A DNA stretch of 6,322 nucleotides from an uncultured Lachnospiraceae bacterium (GTDB lineage Bacteria > Bacillota > Clostridia > Lachnospirales > Lachnospiraceae), in assembly GCA_910586095.1 (NCBI GenBank), contig CAJUHQ010000020.1, positions 5,139 to 11,460 of the forward strand, read 5' to 3'. The translations under genes were made by a program, and so were the position numbers. Under the pieces are notes generated by a model. It ran no database searches. It was not told the origin of the DNA and was given only the letters and a program-made list of their open reading frames with translations. This document shows positions 6,001-6,322 of this stretch, piece by piece (the stretch's first letter is position 1; each line of letters starts with the position of its first letter).

Positions 6001-6222
6001 TTCCATTTTTAATGACAAAATTGCCTCGTCATATCCTTGCGATCCCAACATTAAAAAATATGCCCCATTCATAATCAGGCATCCAATATTGGCAATCATT
6101 AAATTCATGGAAGGTTTGCTCTGTTCTTTATTGGTCAACACAAAAATGCCAATCAAAGGCACCATCATTCCTACAAGCTGTATGATAAGCACCAAACCAT
6201 TTAGAAAAATTCCCCAATCCAT
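3043..6222 (-). CDS. 7TM-PAS hybrid sensor histidine kinase with receiver and HPt
   Basis: A 1059-residue membrane protein that should sense a signal and run a His-Asp-His phosphorelay. In order: seven hydrophobic segments (about 5-29, 39-59, 72-93, 102-120, 153-175, 190-207, 217-236), resembling the 7TM region of histidine kinases; a PAS-like domain (about 245-335); a short coiled coil; HisKA with H-box SHEIRTP, His367; HATPase with N-box Asn483/Asn484, DTGQGI (518-523), LFGSFQQ (531-537) and GTGLGL (548-553); a degenerate receiver (about 604-712); a true receiver with Asp729/Asp730, acceptor Asp773, Thr805 and Lys827-Pro828; an HPt domain with VHALKNTARMIGA, His921; and a helical tail (about 985-1059). 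AGAGG lies 10 nt before ATG 6222. The N-terminus is probably outside, with the loop between TM4 and TM5 (about 121-152) the largest exposed one. The ligand is unknown. It is the first gene of an operon with the tandem-receiver protein. Domain calls are firm; the exact relay path is inferred. Confidence 0.96.
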   Translation of the reverse strand: MDWGIFLNGLVLIIQLVGMMVPLIGIFVLTNKEQSKPSMNLMIANIGCLIMNGAYFLMLGSQGYDEAILSLKMEYLGNMFFYLFFIKFVLSYLEIDKRHKKVNLFVYCWFIFEIILVMFLWNDNRGGMVFNQMDFAVEQQMGYHYLITKMGSLNLVRYGILAVVLMGLQVYIVVRRISIRDRKGIEKKSMSNLIIAMCVIVVSFIVEELDWVGSFEIVPICSSIAVLLIILCVVHGDLFSLMGTGRGWVLDNIDDVFIIVNHTYNFLDANTYAKFYFPELEELHRGDRIPNTLYDLFCTQKTEFECAGHYFEREVTSLEQNGKIKGYCLILIDMTKQYKLMDELKDAKEKAEDANRAKSDFISNMSHEIRTPMNAIVGMTEILLRSDLKQPQQGYLMNIKNSGAALLTIINDILDFSKIESGKLEIIEEEYEPMSMLSDLSMIFLNRIGDKPIELLFDIDKDLPLWLYGDSLRLRQVIINITNNAIKFTESGSVTLTVKMRSDSLEKDKVILAISVKDTGQGIKEEDLGKLFGSFQQVDTRKNRDKEGTGLGLSISRQLVELMGGTIGVTSEYGKGSEFYFAVSQKIVGEQKAAVVKEEAIVHEPLVFSGLFGNLLLEDSLKNLVQAYDLDYVDWHAQNRPHVDFLFVDGAAYQEIRDRSDGLYQDTEVCVLQNPMLENMWDEHVTTVNKPLYTLNFCQVINHEVAVGMIENEDHMNFTAPDARILIVDDNEMNLKVATGLLQPLQMQIDTADSGKKAIEMLQETPYHLVFMDHMMPIMDGVETTQKIRAMGDEYLAHIPIIALTANAVIGAREIFREAGMDDFVAKPIEIKDICAKIKKWLPHELICKPKAVIRKAEEVPTKELPVIEGLNVAEGVKNSGSLELFTNLLGDFYKLIDLKATKIEKCLADGLIRDYTIEVHALKNTARMIGALKLSELFYRMEQCGNAQDVETIQKENPRILELYRSYKAILEPYGKANEQDKKEVPKDKIISALTKLKDAMDTFDLDAADATFGKLEQYKLPKELGGLMERLRAYVADVAMEEVMDISGKMIEAFEKL

Positions 6223-6272
6223 TTTTGATATTCCTCTATTCTGTGCTATTCGCCGATTTTTTGTAATAATGA

Positions 6273-6301
6273 ACTATATAATTTCACATATCTTGATTTA
6301 A
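6273..6301 (-). promoter_or_regulatory. Weak candidate promoter of the phosphorelay operon
   Basis: On the minus strand TATAGT (6278-6273) follows TTAAAT (6301-6296) at 17 bp. The -10 is acceptable and the -35 poor. The 100 bp before the kinase start is AT-rich with no better pair, so this is the best local candidate, but a promoter further upstream outside the window is equally possible. Confidence 0.3.
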
Positions 6302-6303
6302 GT

Positions 6304-6319
6304 GCCCGCTAAGGCGGGC
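6304..6319. terminator. GC-rich stem-loop at window edge
   Basis: GCCCGC (6304-6309) pairs perfectly with GCGGGC (6314-6319) around a TAAG loop. This GC-only stem stands out in AT-rich DNA and is probably the terminator of the next gene to the right. On the minus strand it is followed by ACTTAAATC rather than a clean T tract, and on the plus strand the window ends three bases later, so its type cannot be settled. Confidence 0.4.
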
Positions 6320-6322
6320 GAA

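Noticed and set aside
5277..6301. Open frames in other registers over the kinase N-terminal region (5277-5486, 5441-5713, 5987-6301)
   Set aside because: They overlap the well-supported 7TM and PAS coding sequence and have no domain features of their own.

Overview
The window reads as low-GC chromosomal DNA from a Firmicute, most likely a clostridial or Lachnospiraceae-type gut anaerobe. The grounds are AT-rich intergenic DNA, strong GGAGG-type ribosome binding sites, Gram-positive-style intrinsic terminators, and the protein types present: an acidic acyl carrier protein, a clostridial-looking XRE regulator, and a very large 7TM-PAS hybrid kinase with a C-terminal HPt domain. No mobile element, CRISPR array, tRNA or rRNA was seen. 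The organism assignment is inference from style, not from a database match.

Layout, left to right. Positions 1-157 hold two copies of an 81-bp-period direct repeat that form strong hairpins downstream of acpP. acpP (177-401, minus) encodes a 74-residue acyl carrier protein. It has a consensus promoter, and its leader carries two identical TTTGA-N3-TCAAA palindromes that look like operators for a FabT-type fatty-acid regulator. A gene-free stretch of about 380 bp follows. thrH (932-1543, plus) encodes a HAD-family phosphoserine phosphatase/homoserine phosphotransferase. It converges on a small XRE regulator (1598-1924, minus) across a shared bidirectional terminator. About 320 bp of non-coding DNA then holds the regulator's promoter, a perfect palindrome just after its predicted start of transcription, and the terminator of the next operon.

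The right half (2245-6222, minus) is a two-gene phosphorelay operon. The upstream gene encodes a 1059-residue membrane hybrid histidine kinase: seven TM segments, PAS-like domain, HisKA, HATPase, degenerate receiver, true receiver, HPt, helical tail. It is followed 21 bp later by a 258-residue protein with a degenerate receiver and an intact receiver but no output domain. The kinase can be read as a complete His-Asp-His relay in one chain, with the second protein as the natural final Asp acceptor. What the relay controls cannot be seen, because neither protein carries a DNA-binding, cyclic-di-GMP or enzymatic output domain.

The most interesting items are the tandem FabT-like operators in front of acpP, the repeat/hairpin cluster after it with mutually exclusive pairing partners, and the output-less relay with a pseudo-receiver in each protein. 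I did not find convincing evidence for a wholly new type of system.
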